Positions 1 to 52,999 of a stretch of 64,000 nucleotides of DNA are shown piece by piece. The DNA lies in contig JALIRH010000013.1 of assembly GCA_023055505.1 (NCBI GenBank), positions 3,844,001 through 3,908,000 on the forward strand, given 5' to 3'. Every line of letters starts with the position of its first letter. The stretch's first letter is position 1. Under the pieces are notes generated by a model that was given only the letters and a program-made list of their open reading frames with translations, had not been told where the DNA came from and did not search any database. Position numbers and translations under genes: made by a program. Source of the stretch: Callipepla californica brunnescens (Eukaryota; Chordata; Aves; Galliformes; Odontophoridae).

Positions 1-2929
1 AGTGCAACTCGGAATAACACGTGTTTCTGTTCAAGTGATACAGAACTCCACCTTGAGCCTGAAATTTCAAATTACACAAGTCACTCAGCATGCAATTCTG
101 TGTGTTTGCTTTGTAACGTGTTCGAGGTGGTTACTGCACCCCTCTCCTAAGACATTTCACTATGTTCTGTAAAACAAAGCTGAACATTTGTAGCATCAAC
201 TTAGCAGGGAGAAGAAAGATCACAGTAACATCAAGCATAACACTCGACAGAAATTAAAGGCTGTAACACGCATACACGTAAGGTAGCACAGCACAGTGCA
301 TTCGTATCTTTACAGTAATTATGTAGTTAAAGTATCACTGTATTCCTTATAATGATCAGACTATAAAATACTCTTCATTTTGAAATATTTTTTCTATGAA
401 AAATGTCTTTTGTGGCATTTCATATACTTAAGTTACAGAAACACACAGAATTCATTAAGTACACTTGGCATCTCCTTTAGCTATCAGCTTTATCTAAAAA
501 AATATTTTAATTAACTGTTCTCTGTATTTCTTATTACTGAGACATTTTGGTTAATCAGTACACCAAAAAGAAAGACAAGCACAAGATCTGCTCAGAACAA
601 TCTAGAAACTATTAGAACTAACCAAACCAACGGAGAGAATAAAACTACTTGAAACAATACCCAAGTTAATCCTGTCCTAGCATCCTAGCAAATGCTGAAC
701 CAAGCCCAAGCTGAGCTGATGCTAAAGGCACACCAACAGCATCAGGTCCCTTTTCCTTTCAGCACGTGCCAGAACGCTGTTAGATATTCCCATGCCAATG
801 ACCTCAGCAGCTCTTTCTCCTTACTCATCTCCTTGTGTTTTTCCTGCATTATTCCACAGGTAACATTATCCTCATTCCCTGGTTTGCAGTCATCTTTTGA
901 CAGCGACTCACAACCAAGACATTCTTTGAGCAGCCCCACTTGGCAGTTGTCATCCACAGATACTTTCCACATTTCCCTCTGCTTTCCTCTTATTCTGCTT
1001 CGTGTGTTCAGATGGTTGTCCATGACAGATTCCACTGCTCTTCTAGCATTCCAATGGAGATTTACGGGAAGTTTTATTCCCTCCACCTCTCCTTATGAGA
1101 AAAGCCTACATTTGGCTTATCAAATTTGATCAGCTCGCTTCTAGAAACACTGCTAGCTGAAGCCACATCAAACCTGGGGTGCTGCCATGTGCTATGCAAC
1201 TTGGACAAAGGGCAAAGAATAACACAAACCTAACTCAGGTCTGGCAGCATGTACTTTACAACCTGCAATGTAAAGCATCATTTCAATGGGCTGCCCCGTG
1301 CCCTCATCCTCTCCCCATCCTCCTCAAAAACAAAACAAAACAAAAAAATGAAGAAAGTCAGGAATAAAGAGACTTTGTTAGCACACAACAGCACTTGACT
1401 CCTAGTAACTCACAGCAGAAGTTGAGCTCAAATCTTAAAGGCTTCTGCATATCACATTCTTTCCCTCAAACACATACATGAACTTAAGTTATTAACTTTC
1501 GTTATATCGCATACAGGAGACAGTCAGGAATTGTAAATTCAAGACAGAAATATTACACTTAGCTCATTTTAACAAAATTAAATGCACAAAGTATCATGAC
1601 AATCTATAGACACCATCATTTTAAACCTAGGAATCAAAGGATGCCTCCTGCGTGCAGTCCCCACACAGACAGGGACAGCTGGGACTGGACAGATCCAGCT
1701 ACAAGAAGTTAGCAAAAGCATCCATTAGCAGTCAGGGCTATTCTGAACTGAAACAAGCCAAGCATTCTGAACACTCCGTTTCATAAAAGAGAGCTACAAA
1801 TAAAACATCAGAGCAGTGTAGAATGCTGGCTAGGAAGTGATAAACCCCTCGTGTGCTTTAAGTTTTACGTACACCTACAAGTGACCCAGGATGTCCAAGT
1901 GCTCAACAGTTTCCAAGTGATGAGCACCTGTGCAATGTATTTGCATACTATTACTGACTGCATGACCTAAAATCTTCATAGCAACTTTAGAAGACTTGAT
2001 CCATTTCTGACTATTAGTGAGACACACTTTGAACAAGTCCAAAAGAAACAGCCAGAAGCTATCTTTAGCTCAAAGTATTTGTGACAGTCACTATAATATA
2101 TTAAAAAAAGCAACACAATAGCTGCAGAACCCCGCCTAAAATCCTAACATTCTGGGATATCACTAAGCTCTCAGAACTACTGTTTAGTACAAACTCTAGT
2201 AAGATACTGCATCTGCAGCGTGTTTACAGGAAGCAAACAAGCACTGAAGGATGCTCATGATCCAATACAACAGTAGCATGGGGAGAAGAGTACTGAGTCC
2301 AACCCCACAGTTGGACTCACTCTCTTGAGGTCCCTTCCAACCCCTATGATTCTATGATATACCAGAAGTATTAAATACATTTTTGTTTTAAATTAACTAT
2401 TTTTTAATACCTATTAGTCTAACTATTTCACTGCCTCTTAGACCAGACTTGTGGACTTTTCTTTTTTAAATAAACATGCATGTTTCTGTGAGGAGCACTG
2501 CCAGGTTTATTTTGATCAGAATATCCAAAGTTAGCTTTTATTTTTCCAGCTTTCATTGACTATTCAGATGCATAATTTTGTTTAATTTTCTGGACATAAG
2601 AGAAGCCAAAGACCCTCATGGCTGCTGTGCCTCTTTTTCATTCCTTCTACAGGCTAAAAGCGAAGGAGAAATTACCAGCTAAGAAAGAAAATGTCTTCAA
2701 AATACTGAGTGAATGTTAAAATTTAGGGACTTTTCTTAACGTTGCTTTCACCTAACAACTCTCCCTCCCTCTCTCCTGCACCGAAGTTCTACTATCCCTC
2801 TGACACTATGCTAAGGTTTACAAGAGTGGAACTGGAATTTCCTGAGGTAGTTTGTCACGAGACCAAGGTTACATTTTCTCTGAAATGAAACACTACAGTA
2901 AACTTTGGTGGTTTCTAAAAGATTCAAAC
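1..2929 (-). other. THOC2 intron 33 (partial)
   Basis: Intronic on the minus strand, running off the left edge. I searched it for the exon encoding the LYINHTPPP motif and the Lys-rich C terminus and did not find them. It contains a CR1 3' end at 2295-2357 and an unexplained open frame at 742-1092 (see findings); otherwise AT-rich with nothing I recognise. Confidence 0.8.
2295..2357 (+). mobile_element. CR1 LINE 3' end fragment
   Basis: Reads gaggtcccttccaacc, then the CR1 terminal repeat ctatgattctatga, which marks the 3' end of a CR1 in plus orientation. The first part forms a perfect 9-bp inverted repeat (gagtccaac / gttggactc) around a 6-base loop. Confidence 0.8.
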
Positions 2930-44023
<41,094 letters not shown>

Positions 44024-44155
44024 CTTCCCTGTGTGGCGCCGAGAAGCCCGGATGCGGGAGCGACGGGCGCAGGTCAGAGGGGACGCTGCGGCCCGCGAGG
44101 CACGACGGGACGGCCGCGCCGTGCCCTAGGAGACGGCGCGCGCAGGACCGCTATT

Positions 44156-44165
44156 GCGCATGCGC
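44156..44165. promoter_or_regulatory. NRF1 palindrome, proximal
   Basis: GCGCATGCGC, the perfect NRF1 consensus palindrome, 133 bp upstream of the THOC2 start codon. NRF1 commonly drives housekeeping CpG-island promoters. Confidence 0.75.
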
Positions 44166-44222
44166 CGCGGCGCCCCGCCCGCCGTTACGCCGCCGCAGCC
44201 CGGGCCTGTTAACGGCCTTCGC

Positions 44223-44232
44223 GCGCATGCGC
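44223..44232. promoter_or_regulatory. NRF1 palindrome, distal
   Basis: A second perfect GCGCATGCGC, 67 bp (about 6.4 helical turns) from the first. Confidence 0.75.
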
Positions 44233-44291
44233 CGTGCCCTCGTGCCCACGCAGGTGTGGCGGTTACGGTGTGACAGACGCGGGTTTCGGAG

Positions 44292-44302
44292 CTGCCATTT
44301 TG
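44292..44302 (-). promoter_or_regulatory. YY1-like motif
   Basis: On the minus strand CAAAATGGCAG, matching the YY1 core AAnATGGC. A related AAGATGGCG overlaps the THOC2 start codon itself (about 44018-44026). Confidence 0.5.
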
Positions 44303-45385
44303 ATTCCGGGCCGCAGTTTAATGCCGAGCAGGCCGTTTAATGCCGACTCAGCGAAAGAGCATTTTGTTATAGTAAGGGTTGGGCCATTAGTTAAGTACCC
44401 TACTAAACGCTTAATTAATTAATTATGAAATAATTAGAGCTGGAATTAGACTACAATTATCAAACAGCTTTACCAGCTCGGCGTCTCTGTATCCATTGTG
44501 CTGTCTGTATATTCTGTTTATGTGGAGTAAAGACATCTTGGTGAATGGCACAGCTGCCCCAGTAAATGTGATGCTTTATCTGTGGTGCTGAGGTAATGGG
44601 ATTCCTTTGAGTGCAAAGTCCTTTGTAGTGTACTCAGTCTGTTTAGCACCTATTCCTGTGAACGTGCTAGTTAGTGGTACCTGCTGAGACTTGCAGGCTA
44701 GGCAAGAGCAGGGTTTTCCTCTTAGGTAAAGGACTGCAAAGTCAGGTCCTTCTTTTTTCTTATTCTTTCTGATGGAAATGTATTGATTTGTAGCTCAAAT
44801 TATTCACGGTTTTCAAAACACTGCAATTCTCAGTTCCTCATTACTTTTTTTTTGTTGTTTTAATGAAACGGTTAAAATTAATAATAATAAAAAATTTAAA
44901 ACGATGCCAAAAAACATAGAATAATATACTTCATAAAAAGTTTTCTTAGAAATCCACGTGAAATTAAATATTTTCCCAGAAATTACAATCAAACAGAGGA
45001 CAATATTATTCCAACTTCCTGCTTATAACGAGATCGCAGCAAAAAGAAATGGGAAGCATATAAAAACATACAGTTATAACACTTGTTTTATCATCCGGAT
45101 TTGTTCTGGGCTCATTCTGCTTTCCACTACTTCCATTAGCACTCCTGAACTATTGGCTCTATGCAGTTTAAGAGAGAGAAAAGAGAAAAGAAAAAAAAAG
45201 AAGCCTGATACAAATCTTCACAAAGGATCTAAATAAACCTCTCCCTCAGTTGGCTAAACTGTATTTTAGGTATCTTTTAGAAATTCTCTTGCAGATAATT
45301 TAGCTATGATGTGCATTCCTATTATGTATAATCTGTAAATATGATACATTTATATTATTCATTCATATTTTTACAACTTCTGCAG

Positions 45386-45600
45386 TCACAGAATCGTGGA
45401 ATCCTTCAGCCACCTGCTCCAAGTACCAGCAGGTTGCTCAAAGCCTCATCTGAGAGTTTCAAATTCTACTGAAGAGGTATTCCCCAGCAAAGACTTTGAG
45501 CGCCAAAGAGGTTTTTCCTTGAGTCAAGTTAGAATTACCCCCATTGCAATTTGTGTCTGTTCCTTCTTGTTTTGCAGTACTCTCTGAGAACACCATGGGT
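45386..45600 (-). mobile_element. Degenerate CR1 LINE fragment
   Basis: Begins tcacagaatcgtggaatcc, resembling the reverse complement of a CR1 3' end, then caggttgctcaaagcctc and a stretch like the CR1 region before it. Old and diverged; extent approximate. Confidence 0.6.
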
Positions 45601-48600
45601 CCATAATATTGACGTAGAATTAAGGGAAGCACTGTGTGAATGTGTGTAAAATTTGCTCTGCTTGTGATATGTAACTCCTAAAACACAGACATTTTGTTTG
45701 ATACACAGCAGCCTGTAACATCTATTATCCATCCACTCGCAAGGCTTTTGTGTGCTTGAAAAAGTGTCTTGGGTGCCCTAAAATTCCTCTAAATGAATCA
45801 AAGATCCTTTTTAAACAACAGGGTGTTCCTCTCATTTCAAAAATTCATAGAGATTTCCATCTCCATCAAGATAGATCTATTCACAGAGAATTTTCTTTCT
45901 GCATTTTGCTTCCGTTATTTTTATAAGTTTACATTTCCCTTTCTATATATTTTGATAAAGTGAAGTCTTTAAAAGAATGAAAAATAATGACGACTGCAAA
46001 GCCACTATCTGTCACACTGCAGTCTTGACTCACCTACTGTCTCTCCTGCCTGAGTAAAGAAGAAATCTGAATGTTTTTTCTGACTTTGTTAAAGAAAATG
46101 GCTCTGTTGGGCTCTATGGCAACAGCTGGATAGCAGTAGGTTTTATTTAGCTTAACTGCAACTATAAGACTTATAAGGCTTTCAAAGCTATGGTATATTA
46201 TACAGCAAATACACAGTTACAAGAAAACAAGTGTTAATTTAATCTTAAGAAAAAAAAACCTGTGTCCTTGGTTTTCTACATAAATGCTACAGGTTTCAAT
46301 TAGGATAGTTATAAATGTGCAAAAGCAGAAAGAAAATGTCTGAACAGCTCATTTCCTCTGTAATAACCTTCTGCATGAATTTGTGTCACAAGGAACAACT
46401 TTGTTATCCTCTCTGAGGGCTAAACAGCAGAAGGTTTTGTTTTTCTTGCCCAAACGTTTAAGAGTAGAAACTTGGACTAAAATATCCTTTAATGTTGTTT
46501 GGGTTTGTTTGTTTGTTTTTTCCATCGTGTTAATGTAAGAATTAATTACACTACATTTCCAAAATATGTGATTTTTGTATTTTTAATTTGTTGATTTTGG
46601 TTGTTGCAGTTTGTTTGTTTTTTGTTTTGTTTTCTGGGACCATTTCCTGAATTGTCACACAGAGGAAAAAGGGTACAAAGAAGGCACGCTTCCACATTTT
46701 CCAGATGATTTTCATTTGGTAAATGCTGCTTAGACCAAACTCATAATACACATTATCTACTGTAGCCTATTTCTATTCAGCTGGGCAATTGAAAAGAGAA
46801 ACATCCTCACATAGGTAACTGCCAAACAGATCTTCTTCACGTAGGTTTTTTCATAGCTAAACTTAGTATCCATCAGCCGTAGATTTAGATTCAGTTTCCT
46901 GACCACATTGGCCTGGAAGGGGTCTGGTCCAGGTTTCGATACAGTCTCATTCCACTTCTTAGCTTTTTGCTTCCCTGTATGTTCATGCAAGTACTGATAG
47001 AGAATGGATGGTAGAAATACTTACTAAGGTCTCTTCTGTACAATACTGTGCAAAAGTGGCTTATTAAAAATGATGCTGTTAATCTGGAGAGCACTTCATC
47101 ATCTGACCTGAGATTGAGATTGTCTGACAGGAATTAGAACAGGTATTTACTTGAGAGTATTTCAGTCTATCTCAAGGTAGATTAGGTGTTTGAGGGGTAT
47201 TTTTTCCTTTTCTGATCAGCATAAGTAAGCAGAAACAAAAACACCAGTTCAGCAATGGAACTGAGAAATCTAGGTACAGGAAGAAAGATAATTGTCTTTT
47301 TAATCACAGTTTCACCAAATGATAAAATGTTAGCAGTAAAATTAATATCAGCAAGGCAGTTCCTGCTGGGATTTCCCTGAAGGATGGGGACAAGCTGTTC
47401 TGGTGGGATGTGCTCCCAGCCCACTGACAGCATGGATGGTTCCTTCTTGTCTGCTTCAAAGGCACGAGGAAGAAATAGTAAATGCTTTAAGAAATGATTT
47501 ATCTTCTCCTACATACACCTTCCTAGCAAGTCCTCTATCAAGAATACTTACAATCTCAGATATTAGCATTTCAATTTTGAAAATATGGACCAAGTTCGGA
47601 GTTGTGCAAGTTTTGTAAGCTGAGCAGTGACAGCATCAGTGGCAGCTGAGAGGCTTGCAGCATTACCTGGGTCCACTGCAGCAGGAAGGTGGAGTACAAC
47701 TTGCAGAGCAGGTACTCCTGAGCTCACAGCTCTTCTTTCACTGGATTGCCTGATAGCTGGGTGTCCTGTAGGATGGCTCTAGATCATTACACCTTTATGT
47801 AGCTCACGTCCCATAGAACACTGTATTTGACTTAAGGCACTTTGCTGGCAAAGCCCGTCCGGTAACTTCAGTACATCATCAGTCCTCAGTCCTGCACACA
47901 AAGGGCCTGGTGCAGCGGCTCTGAGCAAGTGGTCGTGCTGGTGTCTGAGGAACTCCAGGGCAGCAGTGCTGCAGTTTGTGCTCCTGTCCCTCCTGTCTGG
48001 GATGTGATCAGATAACGCCAGATGACTGAGGTGTCTCTGGAGGGTTGGCTATGTGCTGCTGAAAGCTCAGGGAGCCCAAGTCTGCAAAAGCAGCCTCTGC
48101 TTACCAATAGCTGCAGCTTGCAGGAGCTGATTGGTGCAGCTGCTACTGATGTTTGTGGGCCCTTACCCTGGTACATGTGAGCTGATGGAAGTGTGAACGT
48201 TGTAGTTGCCTCACATTTGTTAATTGTGAGAGCTAAGGGGATTAGCACACTGAGAAAATATAAAGGTTTGAAGGTCAACCCTGCATTTGGTGAGTCAAAC
48301 TCTTGTCAGTGTGGTCCATGCACTTACTTGCATTGTGTACCCCAGATATCAGGTATGTTAAAGTGGAAGTGTCTGTGCTTATTGATAGTCATGCGAGAGG
48401 AAACCTGAATTCCTAAACTTGGGACATACAGACTGTTAGACAGTCACAGAAGCTATTTCTAAAACTGTCAGTCTGACTCCTTATTCTCAGTCCCACATCA
48501 GAAAGCACTGTCCATTGTTGATCTGTTCTACTGCTTCTTTTCTTTCTGGTATCTTGATTCTGACTAGAATCCAAAGGCACTGTATTTTTAAATAAGTTTG

Positions 48601-48935
48601 CCTTTGTTGTGACTAATCATCTCATACATTGCTTGCTTGCACAGCGATATAAAGCTTTCAAAGACTTCTAAAAAAGTTTGCCTTTCTAAGATTTACACAG
48701 CCATCTGGAGTTTCCCCCATTTACAAAAATTCTCAGACATCAACAGGTTGTGGGACAAATAAATGACCAGAGTGACCAACTAAAAGGGACACATTTGTTA
48801 TCCATAGCATCCCTCTTCGTGCCTATCTTCCTCTTTTCTCCAGCTGGGTTAGCCTATGCTGAACACAAAGTAGGAGGTAGGCAAGCACTGCCTTAAATGT
48901 GGCAATTTTTTGAATGAGTATATCACTAACTTTTA

Positions 48936-49010
48936 GATTCATAGATTTGTAGATACATTAGGTTGGAAAGGACCTACATGATCATCTAGTCCAACCATCC
49001 TCCTACCACC
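48936..49010 (-). mobile_element. CR1 LINE 3' end fragment
   Basis: gattcatagatttgtag followed by ggttggaaaggacctacat and atcatctagtccaaccatc, the reverse complement of a CR1 3' terminus. Short, 5'-truncated copy. Confidence 0.85.
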
Positions 49011-50360
49011 ATTTTAATACATAGTACCTGTAAGCCAACACTAATATTGCAGCATGAAGGAGTTAAAACCAGAAAATCACACGTGGCCACATGCCAAATG
49101 CGTGCTAAGTTCAAATCCCAGCTCTGGATGATAATTTATGGCATTAATCAGTTCAAACAGAGCAAAAATAAATCACTAGTTGCGTGTTTACCATTTTCCT
49201 CTCCACTTGGCGTTTATCTTCACTCATCTGCTCAGCAAGTTGTGAAAGAAAGCAAATATTTTGTGCTTCTTCCCAAGTTGACACTAGATGCAAGAGTACT
49301 TGGAAGTAGTTTCAGCTAGAAGTATACCAGAACACCCAAAGATATTTTGTGTCATACTTAAATGCAACCTTTTCCACAGGATGTGTATTACTGGATTCAG
49401 TACAACCACCTTTGTTGCATGCTTTACTTTTGCTGAGGATATTTTATCACTAACAGATTTGGGAATTACAGGAAAGCAGATCCTGCATAAGACTGTATAC
49501 CTGAAAGTGAAAGGGCTCATTACGTTTTATCAACGTTTCCAATTTCTGTGGCATTATGATACCCCTAATTATTTCTTGCTTAGCTTTGGGCTTTTATACT
49601 ACCTTCACTAAAATGTGATAGGAATGATGTTTACCATGTGCTGAAGAAAAGAAATAAAGGACTGATGTGGATAAAAGGAATGGAAGCCACGCTTTTCTGG
49701 AAGAGTGAATCAGATTTGATTTTCTTTGGACCAGCATAATAATGCGAGACTTTCATATTGCCTTTTAACAACTCCACTTCTTTTTCCAATGGCAACAATT
49801 CAGCAAGAACATTGGATGCAATTCAGTGAAAAAAAACACAAATTTCAGGCATCTGTTCTGTATCAGTTATTCAATTTACTAGTGCCATATTCACAAGAAA
49901 ATGTTCCTAGTTAAGTCACTGTTCTGTCATTTTTTTGCATTTGATTTTCTTCCTCTGCTGCCTCTCTGAAATGTCAGCTCTGCAGAGCACAGCTTTTCCC
50001 ATTCCATTCATTAACCCAGTAATCACGGACCAATTAATGTTAGCATTTAAAGGTTATCACTGGGCTTCACAATCCTTATGTCAGTAAGATTAGTAAGAAA
50101 TAAAAAGTTACCTTAATTTCTTAGAGAATATATCAACAAAGGTGGATTCCCATATTAACTTATGTGACTTGTGACCCATTATTGATTGAACAGTCCACGT
50201 CGGTGAACTGTTAGCAAAGTTCATTTTATATTTGTCTGACTCAAACAGCCTGAAGCATACTGAAATATGAAATATTTTTGTGTAAAAAAAAAAATTCTAA
50301 GTCTCAATGAGGAATTTGGTATGATCTGATTTTTCAGTTTTGTATGATTTATTATGTTTT

Positions 50361-50855
50361 ATAGACTCACAGATTGCTGGGGATCTCAGGAGGTGATGTA
50401 ATCCAGCCTCCCACAGGGTCAGCGATGAGATCAGATCAGGTTGCCCAGGACTACACCTGGCCTGATCATGAAGCTTTCCAAGAGCAGAGACTGCTTGACT
50501 GTCCTCATGTCTGGAAAGGCCTTGTTTGTTTCTGTTGATGTATGTTGTACCTACCCCCCCACTAAGCACCACTGTGAAGAGCTTTGATAGACTCTTGGTA
50601 CTGGAAGGCTTCGCTTAGGTCCCCCCAGAGCCGTGTCTTCTCCAGGCTGAACAGGTCTTTCCTGTTCCCTTGGCCACACTTGGCCATCCTGGTGGTCGAG
50701 GACCACTGACCTCACCCTAGTTCAAAGTTTTTCTTGTTCTGGGCTCCCTAGTACTGGACACAGCATTCTAAACGTGGTGTAGTGAATGCTGAGTGGAAGG
50801 GGATAATGACTCCTGTGTTCCTTTTCATAGTGTCCGCAGTGCTTCCTCACAGTAA
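50361..50855 (-). mobile_element. CR1 LINE 3' region, about 500 bp
   Basis: Starts atagactcacagattgctg and runs through tccagcctcccacaggg, atcaggttgcccaggac, cttctccaggctgaacagg and actggacacagcattct, in the order of a reverse-complemented CR1. The open frame inside it is element-derived, not a gene. Confidence 0.9.
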
Positions 50856-51843
50856 GATGATTGACATTAATCAGGTTGAGAGAGGCATTTCTTTATCTCA
50901 CTAAACATTATTTTCGTCTTTGTAAAACTTCTGTTCATTTTTCTCAGTTTATCTGGGAATAAGATTCATGGATACGACAAAGACGCTCAGACCAATTGAA
51001 TTCTTTGTGATCAGTTAAGATTCACATGTAACAGCTGCAGGTCCTTCCAAAGCAAATAAAAAGCACAGGGAGGCTATCTCTGTTTGAACTCAGCAAACTA
51101 AATTCTCATGTTTTCTTTTGCTTATAAATAGAGACTACTCAACCAATTCTACCTAGATTTGTTCATTTTAAAGGAAAGAATAAATATTTGTTTATGCCTA
51201 GTTCAACTTGACAAAGATGTTGCCTGTGATTTTCTGCTTAAAGTTAATTGATTTCTTTCTCTAGTTCAGTTACCAGAATTGTACAACTCCACCTGCAGTG
51301 AAAAGTACCAAAGATGTAGTTAGTTTTGGTTTACAGTACAGCTTAACTGGTTCAGAATTTTACTTAAACTGAATAACTGGTTCAAAAGAAGAACAAGAAT
51401 TAGCTTGTGTAGAAGGTAGAGCAATTTATTATAAGTACTACTGTCCTTACTGTCATTATTTTTCTTTTCTGTTATGTTTTCTTGTATTTTGGTTGCTCCA
51501 TGTGCTGGGACTAGAAGTTTTGGGATTTGTTTTATCAGAGCATTTGATTCAGACATCAAAACCCAGATGTGGGTCACTGTAAAAGCACCTTGTGATATTT
51601 AAAAATTATTTGCCTCATTTGAAGAAGTATCAAAACCTCAACAAAAAGCAACGGCATTTGTGAAAATCAGTGCTAATGAATGTATTAATCATGTCGGGTG
51701 GTGAGGATTTATAGGATTAAATATTCACATTCACACTGCACTGTTAAGATGCTAAACTCTTACTGAATCGTAATATGCCTGAGACCCTCAAATCAATAAA
51801 TTTGCTTTGCTATGATGCGAACTGAGTTTTGCTTGGTGAGAAT

Positions 51844-51879
51844 TTCTACTAGAAATTCTGCTAGAAGCTCTACTAGAGC
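51844..51879. repeat. Imperfect 12-mer triplication
   Basis: ttctactagaaa, ttctgctagaag and ctctactagagc follow each other head to tail with few mismatches. Confidence 0.85.
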
Positions 51880-52869
51880 TATTTCTCAGATATTGAAATG
51901 GGTACGGTTATCATCCTGGATTTGTAGTCAAATTCTTTCTAGCATGCACAAATATTGACTTTGATACTCAAGCCTTTTCCTTTTGATTATTTTCTCTTGA
52001 GTAAATAGAGAATACAAGTTAAAAGAGAGAGCAAGAAAGAGAAATGGCATCTGAATGTGGAACAGACTATTTGGAAGGTGTGTTTTAATATTTCGGTCAG
52101 CTGTCTCTAAGGCAAATTGTTTTCACAGAACATTTCTTGAGGCCATCTCTGTTCACAGCGAAGAACATCATTTAAATGCTTAAATAATATTTCTGTAGCG
52201 TGTCCCAGAATGTGTTTTCAGTAAAAAAAAAGTTTTGTCCTTTAGAAATCACTCTGGTTTTTAGTCTGTACGGATACACTGAGGATTTCAGAGCAGGAGA
52301 AGTGCCAGCCTGCTGAGGTGTCAGCCCACACATTGCTAACTCAGGACTGGAAAAACTCGTTATCCTCAGTGGCCGCAGTGACCTCACCGAATGCCTGAAC
52401 CGTAGAAACACCTCAACTGCTGCCATTACTTTTCAGAGCCACTGTAGAACGTGTTGTCACTGTTATTTTTGCTGAAGGAGTTCCGCGGTATTTGAAGTTT
52501 AGTTTAGTTCGATTGTAAGGCACGAGGGCACGCAGTTTTCTGTGTAATAAAGAAGAAAGGTTCACGGGTTGTCTTAATATTGCAGAAGAGCCGTCTTGAA
52601 GATGGATAGATGCAGTACTGAATAGCCTGAGGCTACTGTGTGATATTTGGGTACAAATGCACGGGACGTAATGAGTGAGAGCGGAATGTGAAGGGGAAAA
52701 GAAAAGCGCCCGGTTCCGCGGGGTTTCAGTCAGCCCTCAGCGCCGGCGCGCGCCCACGAGTGAGGCGCCGTTCCCGCCCGCCGCCGCTGGGCGCCGCCGT
52801 CCGCCGCCGCGCTCCGCGCTGCCGCGCTCCCCCAGCCCGCCGGGGGGCGCTGTTCCCGAGCGGCGCGGT

Positions 52870-52961
52870 GCCGCGAGGCTGCCGGGAGCCGCCATTTTCT
52901 CAGCGTGCGTCGCCGGAGCGCTTCCCGCAGCTGGGCCCGGCGAGGACGGGGACGCGGCGCG
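52870..52961 (+). other. XIAP: Candidate XIAP non-coding exon 1
   Basis: The end is a strong donor, GCG|GTGAGC, at 52961/52962 inside the CpG island. The start is a guess placed just upstream of the YY1 site. No ATG lies between the YY1 site and the donor. In human, XIAP also begins with a non-coding exon. Confidence 0.5.
52889..52898 (-). promoter_or_regulatory. XIAP: YY1 motif
   Basis: ccgccatttt, whose complement AAAATGGCGG is the classical YY1 site, often placed just downstream of the start site in CpG-island promoters. Confidence 0.6.
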
Positions 52962-52977
52962 GTGAGCTGTCATACCC

Positions 52978-52999
52978 GGGGCGTGGGGGTGGGGGTGGG
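52978..52999 (+). other. XIAP: G-quadruplex motif
   Basis: Four G runs (4, 5, 5, 3) separated by loops of 3, 1 and 1 bases, 16 bp after the candidate exon 1 donor, on the coding strand. More G runs follow at 53108-53118 in a less regular pattern. Confidence 0.75.

Larger units (their letters stand above)
44024..52690. other. Intergenic spacer between THOC2 and XIAP
   Basis: After the THOC2 promoter the spacer is AT-rich. It holds three CR1 fragments, a degenerate triplicated 12-mer (51844-51879) and no spliced gene I can recognise. Open frames such as those at 47886-48278 and 49288-49611 lack family similarity and look like chance. Confidence 0.75.

Noticed and set aside
44400..44430. taattaattaattat cluster as a homeodomain enhancer
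   Set aside because: Simple AT-rich repeat with no further support.
47886..48278. 130-codon minus-strand frame with a signal-peptide-like start
   Set aside because: It begins with TTG rather than ATG, shows no family similarity, and no splice or promoter context supports it.
50297..50572. 91-codon minus-strand frame
   Set aside because: Lies inside a CR1 fragment and reads its non-coding 3' region.
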